Shown: piece after piece, positions 1-7,590 of the stretch | Layout: the number at the start of each line of letters is the position of its first letter | How positions within the stretch are numbered: the first letter of the stretch is position 1 | Source of the DNA: G020354085 sp964629975 | Lineage (GTDB): Bacteria; Pseudomonadota; Gammaproteobacteria; Acidiferrobacterales; Sulfurifustaceae | DNA: 11,031 nt | Direction of reading: 5' to 3' | Assembly: GCA_964629975.1 (NCBI GenBank) | Contig: CAZVUN010000102.1 | Location: 1 to 11,031, forward strand | Notes under the pieces: generated by a model | Databases searched by the model: none | What the model was told of the DNA's origin: nothing | The model's input: only the letters and a program-made list of their open reading frames with translations | Made by a program: the position numbers and the translations under genes

Positions 1-972
1 CAGCCGCGCCTTGTCGCGCGCGACGCGCGCCGCGAGCACCGGCGCGACGCGCGCCGGCAGCAGCGTTCCCTGATAGCAGCGCGGCGCGGGCGGTTCCATG
101 TCGCGCAGGCGCTCGCTCCACGCGAGGCTCACGTGCACCGTCGCCCCGGGTGCACGCAGCTCGGCCAGCGCTGCCAGCCACGCCTGCGGATAGGTTGTGC
201 CGCCCGACCGCGCTTGCAGTTCCGCCATCTCGCGCGCCAGCCCCGGCAGCTCGCGCCCGAGACAGGCATCGAGGCGCACGGTCTCGAGCGCGTGAAATAC
301 GCGCCGCGCCTGTGGCGTGGCGAGCGCGCCCCAGCGGTTGCGCGCATCGGCGCGGAACGTGCCGTAGAACGTCTGGGCCCACAGGTGCGCGGCGATCGCC
401 TTGTACAGGCGGAAGTTGTCCGCGCGTGCGGCGTAGCCGGCGATCGCTGCCGGCAGGTACAGGGTCTCGGTGTCAGTGTAGCTCGCGGCGGCCGCATCCG
501 CGCGTGCATCGATCGCCGCCGCTGCGCCATCGGCGATCGCGAGCGTGAGTGGCCGGCCGGCCAGGCCCTGGACGAACAGTTCGAGCACGCGCCGCACCTC
601 GGCGAAGCGCTCGGCGGCGCGCCCCGCGCGTGCGCTGCCGGCGAAGCCGGCCGGGTCGTGCAACAGCGCGCACGCCGGATGCAGACCCTCGCGATCATAG
701 ATGTCGAGTGCGCTCAGCACCCAGCGCTCGAGCTCGGCGGCGTCGAGCGTGGCCAGCGCGGCCGTTGCGTGTGCGGCGAAGTGTGCGGCCATCTCGCCGT
801 TGGTGCGCGTGATCACCGCGACCCAGCGCAGCACCAGGTCCTGCTCGGCGCGCGGGCGGGCCGCGAGACTGGCGGCCGCCTGCGCGGCGCGCTGGGCAGC
901 CGAGCTGGCCGCCTCGAGCAGCAGGTACAGGCGGGTCTCGAGCGCGGCGCCGGACAGCGGCAGGTCGGCCAT
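1..972 (-). CDS. CbbO/NorD-type VWA-domain partner protein, N-terminal part (cut by window edge)
   Basis: This is the 5' part (324 codons) of a gene reading leftwards off the window, with no stop before base 1. It starts at the ATG at 972; no in-frame ATG or GTG lies between it and the preceding ATPase stop. The mainly helical, alanine-rich N-terminus matches the non-VWA part of the CbbO/NorD family as I know it: a segment around residues 89-101 (LDIYDREGLHPAC), TDTETLYLP around 166-174, and DNFRLYKAIAAHLWAQ followed by YGTF around 185-206. The C-terminal von Willebrand A domain with its metal-binding MIDAS site would lie beyond the edge and is not seen. In this family the VWA protein acts with the AAA+ ATPase encoded just upstream to remodel a client enzyme, RuBisCO for CbbQO or nitric oxide reductase for NorQD. 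No good Shine-Dalgarno is visible because a hairpin-forming repeat occupies the upstream spacer, so translation may depend on the upstream gene. Family assignment is good; the client is unknown. Confidence 0.8.
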   Translation of the reverse strand, partial: MADLPLSGAALETRLYLLLEAASSAAQRAAQAAASLAARPRAEQDLVLRWVAVITRTNGEMAAHFAAHATAALATLDAAELERWVLSALDIYDREGLHPACALLHDPAGFAGSARAGRAAERFAEVRRVLELFVQGLAGRPLTLAIADGAAAAIDARADAAAASYTDTETLYLPAAIAGYAARADNFRLYKAIAAHLWAQTFYGTFRADARNRWGALATPQARRVFHALETVRLDACLGRELPGLAREMAELQARSGGTTYPQAWLAALAELRAPGATVHVSLAWSERLRDMEPPAPRCYQGTLLPARVAPVLAARVARDKARL

Positions 973-1036
973 GAGCGGTTTCGAGTTTCCGGTTTCAGGT
1001 TCCTGAACGTGGAACGCGAAACCCGAAACCGGAAGC

Positions 1037-1038
<2 letters not shown>
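973..1038. repeat. Imperfect inverted repeat filling the gap between the AAA+ and VWA genes
   Basis: Perfect 10-base arms TTCCGGTTTC (987-996) and GAAACCGGAA (1025-1034) extend outwards as GAG/CTC with one G-T pair (983-986 with 1035-1038), so the stem reaches into the ATPase stop codon. Inside is a second 5-bp stem, 999-1003 with 1011-1015, around a 7-base loop. The unit is built from repeated GGTTTC/GAAACC steps. This type of degenerate GTTTC-rich repeat is seen scattered through many proteobacterial genomes. It occupies the whole leader of the downstream gene, so in RNA it could act as a processing or translation-coupling hairpin; that role is inference. Confidence 0.7.
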
Positions 1039-1849
<811 letters not shown>

Positions 1850-2144
1850 GGCAGTTCCTGCGGTCGGTGGCGGGGAGTCAATCGTTGAGCATTTCAGTAT
1901 GCCAAATTCTGCGCAGCCCGCAAAAAGCGGTTGCCACGTCGCAGCGCGTTCCTGAAAATAGCGCCCCGTGCGCGGGTGCCGGTTGCGCAGAAAAATATTC
2001 GGGCACTCTATCCGCGCATACGAAATTTCAATCCGTTGAGAGTGTGCTGCCCCGTGGCGCGCTGCGCCATGCAAGAGTATCGTTGCCGTTCCTCGGCGCC
2101 CCGGGTGCCGCAAGAATTCACACAAAGCGTGGTGGAGAGCTTCC
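1850..2144. promoter_or_regulatory. Divergent intergenic control region (AAA+ gene / qmo operon)
   Basis: This 295-base stretch is locally richer in A+T than its flanks and no convincing gene is seen in it. It must hold leftward control signals for the AAA+/VWA pair and rightward ones for qmoABhdrCB. The best rightward promoter candidate is listed separately at 1931-1959. For the leftward side, a -10-like CATACT (complement of 1896-1901) lies about 40 bases upstream of the GTG start plus its leader, with only a weak TTGCGG -35 at 16 bases. A TTGGCA on the minus strand (1900-1905) has no good -10 partner. I see no clear operator palindrome, riboswitch or FNR-type site. Confidence 0.6.
1931..1959 (+). 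promoter_or_regulatory. Candidate sigma70 promoter for the qmo operon
   Basis: TTGCCA (1931-1936, five of six consensus positions) and GAAAAT (1954-1959, four of six) are separated by exactly 17 bases. Transcription would begin near 1966, giving a leader of about 180 bases before qmoA. It is the best-spaced pair seen on the plus strand in the divergent region, but such matches also arise by chance. Confidence 0.35.
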
Positions 2145-3431
2145 ATGACTGACGTCGTCGCGACGAACCAGACCATACTCGTGGTCGGTGGCGGTATCAG
2201 CGGCATGACCGCGGCCCTCGAGGCCGCGGAGTGCGGCAAGGATGTAGTGCTGGTGGAGAAGGCCCCGGCGCTCGGCGGGCGCGTGAGCCAGCTGTATCGC
2301 TACTTCCCGAAGCTGTGCCATCCGACCTGCGGTCTGGAGATCAACTTGAAGCGCCTCAAGGGCAACAAGCGCATCCGCGTGCTGACGCTCGCCGAGGTCA
2401 CCGGCATCCGCGGCAGCGCCGGGGCCTACACCGTCAACATCAAGATCAAGCCGCGCTACGTCAACGAGAACTGCACCGCGTGCGGTGCCTGCGGCGAGGC
2501 GGTGAGCGCCGAGATCGACGATGCCTACAACTACGGCCTGCGCAAGATCAAGGCCGCCTACCTGCCGAACGCGATGGCCTACCCGCAGCGTTACGTGATC
2601 GACCCGTCGATCATCGGCACGCCCGATGCGGACAGGGCGAAGAGCGCGTGCAAGTACAACGCCGTCGACCTCGACATGAAGGAGGAGACCCTGAGCCTGC
2701 AGGTCGGCGCCGTGGTGTGGGCGACCGGCTGGAAGCCGTACGACGCCAACAAGATCCAGCCGTACGGCTACGACCGTTTCGCCAACGTCATCACCAGCGT
2801 CGAGTTCGAGCGCATGGCCGACCCGTTCGGCCCGACCGGCGGCAAGCTGCTGCGCCCCTCCGACGGCAAGGAGGCGAAGAACGTCGCCTTCATCCAGTGC
2901 GCCGGCTCGCGCGACCGCAACTATCTGAAGCACTGCTCGCGCATCTGCTGCATGGCCTCGCTCAAGCAGACCAATTATGTGAGCGAGAAGTTCGGCGATG
3001 ACGGCAAGTCGACCATCTACTACATCGACATCCGCGCCATCGACCGCTTCGAGGACTTCTACAAGAAGGTCCAGGCCAACCCCAACGTCAAGTTCATCAA
3101 GTCCAAGGTCGCCTCGATTGTCGAGGACAAGGCGAGCGGCAACCCGGTGCTGCACGGCGTCGATACCGAGGGCTACAAGCGCTACGCCAACGCCCACGAC
3201 CTGGTGGTGCTGGCCATCGGCATGGAGCCGTCGGTCGATGCCAGGTCGATCGGCGCCGGTGTGGCGGCCGATGCCTCGGGCTTCATCGATGTCAACGCCA
3301 GCGACGCCGGCGTGTTCGGCGCCGGCTGCGCATCCAATGCGCTCGATGTGAACCGCGCCGTGCAGAGTGCCACGGCCGCGGCGCTGCGTGCGATCCAGGT
3401 CGTCAACCGCGTTTCCCGGGCGGAGGCTTAA
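2145..3431 (+). CDS. qmoA: QmoA, HdrA-like FAD/iron-sulfur subunit
   Basis: A 428-residue HdrA-like flavoprotein, the right size for QmoA of the quinone-interacting oxidoreductase that trades electrons with APS reductase. It opens directly with the FAD Rossmann motif VVGGGISG (13-20) and LVEKAPALGGR (36-46), so it lacks the N-terminal Fe-S domain of full HdrA. Next come YRYFPKLCHPTCGLEI (51-66), a C-x2-C-x2-C cluster motif (C110, C113, C116) with C169 a possible fourth ligand, and the HdrA-type C252 / C264-x3-C268-C269 motif. A second nucleotide-fold stretch, VVLAIGMEP, is at 354-362. The start is fixed by GGAG seven bases upstream (2134-2137). It is the first gene of the operon; qmoB begins five bases after its stop, and the qmoB ribosome site lies inside the last qmoA codons. 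In a sulfur oxidiser it would accept electrons from APS formation; direction is inferred, as aprBA is not in the window. Confidence 0.93.
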   Translation: MTDVVATNQTILVVGGGISGMTAALEAAECGKDVVLVEKAPALGGRVSQLYRYFPKLCHPTCGLEINLKRLKGNKRIRVLTLAEVTGIRGSAGAYTVNIKIKPRYVNENCTACGACGEAVSAEIDDAYNYGLRKIKAAYLPNAMAYPQRYVIDPSIIGTPDADRAKSACKYNAVDLDMKEETLSLQVGAVVWATGWKPYDANKIQPYGYDRFANVITSVEFERMADPFGPTGGKLLRPSDGKEAKNVAFIQCAGSRDRNYLKHCSRICCMASLKQTNYVSEKFGDDGKSTIYYIDIRAIDRFEDFYKKVQANPNVKFIKSKVASIVEDKASGNPVLHGVDTEGYKRYANAHDLVVLAIGMEPSVDARSIGAGVAADASGFIDVNASDAGVFGAGCASNALDVNRAVQSATAAALRAIQVVNRVSRAEA

Positions 3432-3436
3432 CCATC

Positions 3437-5647
3437 ATGGCGGACATGAAGATCGGTGCATACATCTGCAAGGGCTGCGGGCTCGGCGAGCGCCTGAATA
3501 TCCAGCAGCTGGCGAATGTCGCGCAGAAGGAGGGCAAGGCGCAGGTGGTGCGCGAGCACGAGTTCCTGTGCAACCACCAGGGCGTGGCCATGATCAAGGA
3601 CGACATCGCGAAGGAGGGCGTCACCCACGTGGTGATCGCCGCCTGCTCGCGCCGCGCCAAGACCGAGGCGTTCAACTTCGACGGCGTCGCCCTGAGCCGC
3701 GCCAACCTGCGCGAGGGCGTGATCTGGGTCACGCCCGCGGACGATGACAAGAAGGAGATCGTGCAGGAGATGGCCGCTGACTACGTGCGCATGGGCTGCG
3801 CCGAGGTCAAGAAGATGCAGGTGCCGCAGCCCAACCCGAACCACGGCAACAACAAGCGCATCCTGGTCGTGGGCGGGGGCGTGTCGGGCCTGACCGCAGC
3901 GCTCGAGGCCGCCAAGACCGGCTACCAGGTGCTGCTCGTGGAGAAGACCGGTGCCCTCGGCGGCTGGGCGGCGAAGCTCTGGAAGCGCGTGCCGAACCGC
4001 GAGCCGTACACCGATCCGATCGACACCGGCATCGACGCGCTCATCAAGCAGGTCACCGGCGACAAGAACATCAAGGTGGTGCTGAATTCGACCATCACGC
4101 GCACCAGCGGTGCCCCCGGGCAGTTCAGCGTCGACATCTCGGCCGAATCCGGGTCGACCACCACGGAGAACGTCGGCGCCATCGTCATGGCGTCCGGCTT
4201 CAATAACTACGATGCGAGCCGGCTTGCCCACCTCGGCGCGGGCAAGAGCCCGGACGTCGTCGACCAGATGGGGCTCGAGGCGCTGGCACGTGCCGCCAAC
4301 GGCGGCCCGATCAAGCGCCCGTCGGACGGCAAGGAAGTCAAGAGCGTGGTGTTCATCCAGTGCGCCGGCCAGCGCAGCAACAAGGAGGGCGAGCTCTCCT
4401 ATTGCTCCGGGCACTGCTGCAACACCTCGATCAAGCAGGCGATGTACTTCAAGGACCAGAACAAGGCCATCGATACGGTCGTGATGTACACCGACCTGCG
4501 CACGCCGGGTAACGGCGAGGACTTCTACCGCAGCGCGCAGAGGAAGGGCGTGATCTTCACCAAGGGTGTGGCCAACGAGGTCACGACCGGCGGCGAGCTG
4601 CAGGTCAAGTTCAAGGACCTGATCCTCAACGAGGACGCGATCGCCAAGGCCGATCTGGTGGTGCTCGCCACCGGCCAGGTGCCGAACTCGGGCGTCAACA
4701 TCGACGAGGTCAAGCAGGACGAGCCCGGTCAGTGGGCGCCGAACCCGAAGTCGATCCTCAATCTGGTCTACCGTCAGGGCAAGGACCTGCCGCACCTGGC
4801 GCATGGCTTCAATGACTCGCACTTCATCTGCTTCCCGTACGAGACGCGCCGCACCGGCATCTACACCTGCGGTCCGGTGCGCCGTCCGATGGACATGGCG
4901 CAGGCGATCGAGGATGCGACCGGCGCCGCCTTGAAGGCGATCCAGGCGGTCGAGAACGCCGAGCTTGGCCGCGCCGTGCATCCGCGCGCCGGCGACCTGT
5001 CGTATCCGAGCTTCCGCAAGGAAGGCTGCACCCAGTGCAAGCGCTGCACCGTGGAGTGCCCGTTCGGCGCGATCGACGAGGACGAGCAGCGCTTCCCGGT
5101 GTTCAACGAGAGCCGCTGCCGGCGCTGCGGCACCTGCATGGGTGCCTGCCCGGTGCGCGTGATCTCCTTCGAGAACTACTCGGTCGACACCGTCGGCTAC
5201 CAGCTCAAGGCGGTGGACATCCCCGACCAGTTCTCGGAGAAGCCGCGCCTGCTGGTGCTGGCCTGCGAGAACGACGCCTACCCGGCGCTCGACATGGCGG
5301 CCATGAACCGTTTCCAGTACTCGGCGTTCGCGCGCATCATCCCGGTGCGCTGCCTGGGGTCGGTCAACACCATCTGGATCAACGATGCGCTGTCCAGCGG
5401 TTACGACGGCGTGATCCTGATGGGCTGCCAGAAGGGCGACAACTACCAGTGTCACTTCGTCAAGGGTTCGGAGATCGCGCACATCCGCATGAGCAAGATC
5501 GACGACACCTTGAAGGGCATGTCGCTCGAGCCCGAGCGCGTGCGCACCTACGAGGTCGCGATCACCGACATCCAGCGCGCCCCCGCCCTCATCAACGAGA
5601 TGGCCGACACGATCCAGAGAATCGGGTTGAGCCCGCTCAAGTTCTAG
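3437..5647 (+). CDS. qmoB: QmoB, HdrA-MvhD-like FAD/multi-cluster subunit
   Basis: A 736-residue electron-transfer flavoprotein of QmoB type and length. Domains in order: an HdrA N-terminal Fe-S domain with C11, C14, C45 and C70 (residues 1-98); an FAD Rossmann motif GGGVSG (146-151) with VEKTGALGG (168-176); the HdrA motif C309 / C323-x3-C327-C328; a pyridine-nucleotide-fold segment VVLATGQVPNSG (408-419); two ferredoxin-type [4Fe-4S] motifs, C531/534/537/541 and C561/564/567/571, each ending in CP; and a C-terminal MvhD-like domain with C610, C639, C664 and C672 (about 603-736). QmoB is thus a wire linking flavin to several clusters; the MvhD domain in relatives meets a partner dehydrogenase. 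GGAGG (3422-3426) sets the ATG start. The gene is translationally close to qmoA before it and hdrC after it (9-base gap, with the hdrC ribosome site overlapping this stop). Confidence 0.95.
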   Translation: MADMKIGAYICKGCGLGERLNIQQLANVAQKEGKAQVVREHEFLCNHQGVAMIKDDIAKEGVTHVVIAACSRRAKTEAFNFDGVALSRANLREGVIWVTPADDDKKEIVQEMAADYVRMGCAEVKKMQVPQPNPNHGNNKRILVVGGGVSGLTAALEAAKTGYQVLLVEKTGALGGWAAKLWKRVPNREPYTDPIDTGIDALIKQVTGDKNIKVVLNSTITRTSGAPGQFSVDISAESGSTTTENVGAIVMASGFNNYDASRLAHLGAGKSPDVVDQMGLEALARAANGGPIKRPSDGKEVKSVVFIQCAGQRSNKEGELSYCSGHCCNTSIKQAMYFKDQNKAIDTVVMYTDLRTPGNGEDFYRSAQRKGVIFTKGVANEVTTGGELQVKFKDLILNEDAIAKADLVVLATGQVPNSGVNIDEVKQDEPGQWAPNPKSILNLVYRQGKDLPHLAHGFNDSHFICFPYETRRTGIYTCGPVRRPMDMAQAIEDATGAALKAIQAVENAELGRAVHPRAGDLSYPSFRKEGCTQCKRCTVECPFGAIDEDEQRFPVFNESRCRRCGTCMGACPVRVISFENYSVDTVGYQLKAVDIPDQFSEKPRLLVLACENDAYPALDMAAMNRFQYSAFARIIPVRCLGSVNTIWINDALSSGYDGVILMGCQKGDNYQCHFVKGSEIAHIRMSKIDDTLKGMSLEPERVRTYEVAITDIQRAPALINEMADTIQRIGLSPLKF

Positions 5648-5656
5648 GAGCCTGAC

Positions 5657-6280
5657 ATGAGCAATCTCAACACCGCGATGGTCGAGAAGTACCGCAACGA
5701 CTTCCTCAAGGAGGTCGAGGCGAACGTGGAGATGGGCGAGTGGGTGAAGATGTGCATGCAGTGCGGCGTGTGCTCCGGTTCCTGTCCGCTCGGGCCAGCC
5801 TGGGAACACCCGCCGCAGGAGATCTTCATGATGATCCGCGCCGGCAAGCGCGAGGAGGTGTTGACCAGCGAGTCGATGTGGATGTGCACGAGCTGCTACA
5901 ACTGCGTGGTGCGCTGCCCGCGCGAGCTTCCCATCACCCACATCATGCACGGCCTGGCCAACTACGCGCACCGTCTGGGAATCGCGCCCAAGATGAACCC
6001 GACGCGGCGCTTCGCCAAGATCTTCTGGGACAACATCGCGAGCAACGGACGCGTCAACGAGCTCAAGCTCTCGGTCGGCCTGTACTTCATGGACGGCATC
6101 GCGAGCGGCATCAAGAAGGGACTGGAGATGCTGCCCGTCGGACTCGGCATGATGAAGACCGGGCGCCTCAATCCGCTCGGCCTGATCTCCGGACACGGTA
6201 TCCAGAAAAAGGGCGAGCTCAAGGCGATGCTGAAGAAGGCCCGCGAGATCGAGGACAAGCGCAAGGGCCTCGCGGCCTAA
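5657..6280 (+). CDS. hdrC: HdrC-like di-[4Fe-4S] subunit of the Qmo/Hdr complex
   Basis: A 207-residue soluble iron-sulfur protein. Two full ferredoxin motifs are visible: C33-x2-C36-x2-C39-x3-C43-P and C77-x2-C80-x2-C83-x3-C87-P, as in heterodisulfide reductase subunit C. The remainder (about 95-207) is amphipathic and basic with no stretch long and hydrophobic enough to be a membrane helix. This distinguishes it from QmoC, in which an HdrC-like head is fused to a membrane haem b domain (about 380-400 residues). HdrC passes electrons between the HdrA-like and HdrB subunits. AGGAG (5646-5650), overlapping the qmoB stop, fixes the ATG. It is followed by a 73-base gap carrying a palindromic repeat before hdrB. 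Assignment as HdrC is strong; its exact role in place of QmoC is inferred from gene order and from the known qmoAB-hdrBC arrangement in Gram-positive sulfate reducers. Confidence 0.92.
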   Translation: MSNLNTAMVEKYRNDFLKEVEANVEMGEWVKMCMQCGVCSGSCPLGPAWEHPPQEIFMMIRAGKREEVLTSESMWMCTSCYNCVVRCPRELPITHIMHGLANYAHRLGIAPKMNPTRRFAKIFWDNIASNGRVNELKLSVGLYFMDGIASGIKKGLEMLPVGLGMMKTGRLNPLGLISGHGIQKKGELKAMLKKAREIEDKRKGLAA

Positions 6281-6302
6281 GGATACTTATCGGTCTGATA
6301 CC

Positions 6303-6342
6303 AACTCCCCCTCTCCCTGCGGGAGAGGGATGGGGTGAGGGC
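6303..6342. repeat. Dispersed-type palindromic repeat inside the operon (hdrC-hdrB gap)
   Basis: Perfect 9-base arms CCCTCTCCC (6309-6317) and GGGAGAGGG (6321-6329) enclose a 3-base TGC loop, followed by TGGGGTGAGGG. Read on the minus strand this is the common proteobacterial intergenic element that begins CCCTCACCCC and continues into CCCTCTCCC-hairpin-GGGAGAGGG; its spurious translation contains PSPHPSPAGRG, a recurring artefact in genome annotations. It makes the only large gap in an otherwise tight operon. It could stall or process the mRNA; there is no T-tract, so it does not look like a terminator. Confidence 0.75.
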
Positions 6343-6353
6343 AAAGGTGCACT

Positions 6354-7253
6354 ATGGCGAGAAAACAATATTCCTTCTACCCGGGCTGCTCGTCGGAGCG
6401 CAAGGCGTCGGCCGCGAACTACATGACCTCGGTCGCGAGCATGTGCAAGACGCTCGACATCGAGCTCAACGAGATTCCGGACTGGAACTGCTGCGCGGCC
6501 TCGATCGGCTATGCCGAGGGCGGGGAGCTGCCGCGCCACATCATGAACGCGCGCAACATCGCCATCTCCGAGAAGGAACACCCCGGCCAGGACATCGTCG
6601 CGACCTGCGCGGCCTGCTGGCTTGGCACCAAGGAGACGCAGGAGCGCGTGGCGCATTCCGGCCAGCTGCTGGCGGACGTCAACGAGATCCTCAAGGACGC
6701 GGGGCTCAAGTACGAGGGCAACAAGCCGATCCGCCACATGGTCGAGGTGCTGATCGAGGATTTTGGCTACGACGAGCTCAAGAAGCCGGTCAAGAAGCCG
6801 CTCGAAGGCATCAAGATCGCCGGCTACGTCGGCTGCCAGACCAACCGCCCCTTCGGTGTGGCCGGCGAGTCGTTCGAGAACCCGAAGTACCTCGACAAGC
6901 TCACCGAGACCATGGGCGCGGAGCCGGTGGAAAAGTACGACCAGAAGGTCACCTGCTGCGGCGGCGCCTTGGCCTTCTCCGAGCCGGACAAGGCCTTCGT
7001 CCAGATCAACAAGATCATCGAGAGCGCCTACGACTTCGGCGCCGAGATGATCGTCACGCCCTGCCCGGTCTGCCAGATGAACGTCGAGGTCTACCAGGAC
7101 ATCATCAACAAGAAATTCAACAAGAAGTACAAGATGCCGGTGGTGTACTACTCCCAACTCATGGCCGTCGCTTACGGCGCCAACGCCAAGGAGGCCGGCC
7201 TCGACGGCAATATCATCCGCGCCACCCGGCTCGAGGAGATCGCGGCGAAGTAG
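6354..7253 (+). CDS. hdrB: HdrB-like subunit with two CCG-type non-cubane [4Fe-4S] motifs
   Basis: A 299-residue protein of the HdrB / CCG-domain family. Both five-cysteine sets are complete: C12, C46-C47, C85-x2-C88, and C161, C201-C202, C237-x2-C240. The first pair reads CCA rather than CCG; the second is CCGG. In HdrB of methanogens such sets bind two non-cubane [4Fe-4S] clusters that cleave the CoM-S-S-CoB disulfide, so this subunit should carry the terminal disulfide or thiol chemistry, or act as electron relay, of the QmoAB-HdrCB complex. The natural substrate here is unknown. The start ATG is preceded by AAGGTG (6344-6349) immediately after the palindromic repeat. It is the last gene of the operon, with a strong terminator 25 bases after the stop. 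Confidence 0.93.
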   Translation: MARKQYSFYPGCSSERKASAANYMTSVASMCKTLDIELNEIPDWNCCAASIGYAEGGELPRHIMNARNIAISEKEHPGQDIVATCAACWLGTKETQERVAHSGQLLADVNEILKDAGLKYEGNKPIRHMVEVLIEDFGYDELKKPVKKPLEGIKIAGYVGCQTNRPFGVAGESFENPKYLDKLTETMGAEPVEKYDQKVTCCGGALAFSEPDKAFVQINKIIESAYDFGAEMIVTPCPVCQMNVEVYQDIINKKFNKKYKMPVVYYSQLMAVAYGANAKEAGLDGNIIRATRLEEIAAK

Positions 7254-7277
7254 CGGGCGCGGTTGGGTGATCGACAG

Positions 7278-7305
7278 AAAGCCCCGCCCTGCGGGGCTTT
7301 TTCGT
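7278..7305 (+). terminator. Intrinsic terminator of the qmoABhdrCB operon
   Basis: A perfect 10-bp stem, AAAGCCCCGC (7278-7287) with GCGGGGCTTT (7291-7300), closes on a 3-base loop and runs into TTCGTTT. The opposite strand gives GGGGCTTTCTG, so it may also stop leftward transcripts from the OmpA-like gene. Confidence 0.9.
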
Positions 7306-7590
7306 TTGCGCGGCTCACAGGGGACCGAGCACTCACCTCCTTCGTGAACCCCGCCTGGTGCATTGCGCGTCACGTGCCGCGGCCTGCGCTACGTTCACAA
7401 GCGGAGCCGCATCGAGCGCTCGCGCTGCGTGCCGAGAAGCGGCCGTGTCACGCCGGTGTCCGGCTGCAAGACCGGCGAGGGAGTGGCCGATGCGCTGCCC
7501 GAGAACGACCCACCGCGCGACGGGCGCCGCGCGGTGCGGTAGGCGGGCGCCCGTGGCCTTGCGCGAGCGCACCCCCGCGGGCCTTGCTGG
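7306..7590. other. Gene-free interval with several GC-rich hairpins
   Basis: No convincing gene, tRNA or known RNA is seen in these 285 bases; the open frames that cross it are arginine-rich, lack ribosome sites and resemble no family I know. Structures present are a 7-bp hairpin (7451-7457 with 7471-7477, 13-base loop) and, nearer the OmpA-like gene's 3' end, two overlapping 9-bp hairpins described separately. It separates two convergent transcription units, so it may simply be 3' untranslated DNA. Confidence 0.5.
7511..7554. repeat. Two overlapping, mutually exclusive GC-rich hairpins
   Basis: CACCGCGCG (7511-7519) pairs perfectly with CGCGCGGTG (7528-7536). ACGGGCGCC (7520-7528) pairs perfectly with GGCGCCCGT (7546-7554). 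The second stem's left arm is the first hairpin's loop, and base 7528 is shared, so only one can form at a time. They lie 37 to 80 bases downstream of the minus-strand OmpA-like stop and lack a T-tract, so a factor-dependent or mRNA-end-protecting role is possible but unproven. Confidence 0.5.

Noticed and set aside
1888..1905. Possible sigma54 -24/-12 site (TGGCAT...TGC) on the minus strand
   Set aside because: The GG-to-GC spacing is one base too long for the sigma54 consensus, and sigma54 spacing is strict.
1850..2239. Upstream extension of the AAA+ ATPase to a 400-residue protein
   Set aside because: The added 130 residues overlap the start of divergent qmoA, have no ribosome site and do not resemble the family; the GTG at 1849 has AGGA upstream and gives the usual 270-residue length.
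2118..3197. 359-codon open frame antisense to qmoA
   Set aside because: Same antisense artefact of GC-rich codon use; no ribosome site or family similarity, while the sense frame is a clear QmoA.
3428..6196. Very long (922-codon) open frame antisense to qmoB and hdrC
   Set aside because: Its sequence is rich in Leu, Asp, Val, Arg, Ala and His runs typical of reading GC-biased codons backwards, it matches no family I know, and the sense strand carries unmistakable cysteine motifs. Open antisense frames are expected in GC-rich genes.
6303..6342. Hairpin in the hdrC-hdrB gap as an intrinsic terminator
   Set aside because: The stem is followed by a G-rich tract rather than a run of T, and hdrB belongs to the same complex, so it is better described as a dispersed repeat.
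7441..7490. Hairpin-rich stretch considered as a tRNA or structured RNA
   Set aside because: There is no T-loop TTCGA-type sequence, acceptor pairing or anticodon arm; only a 7-bp stem is visible.
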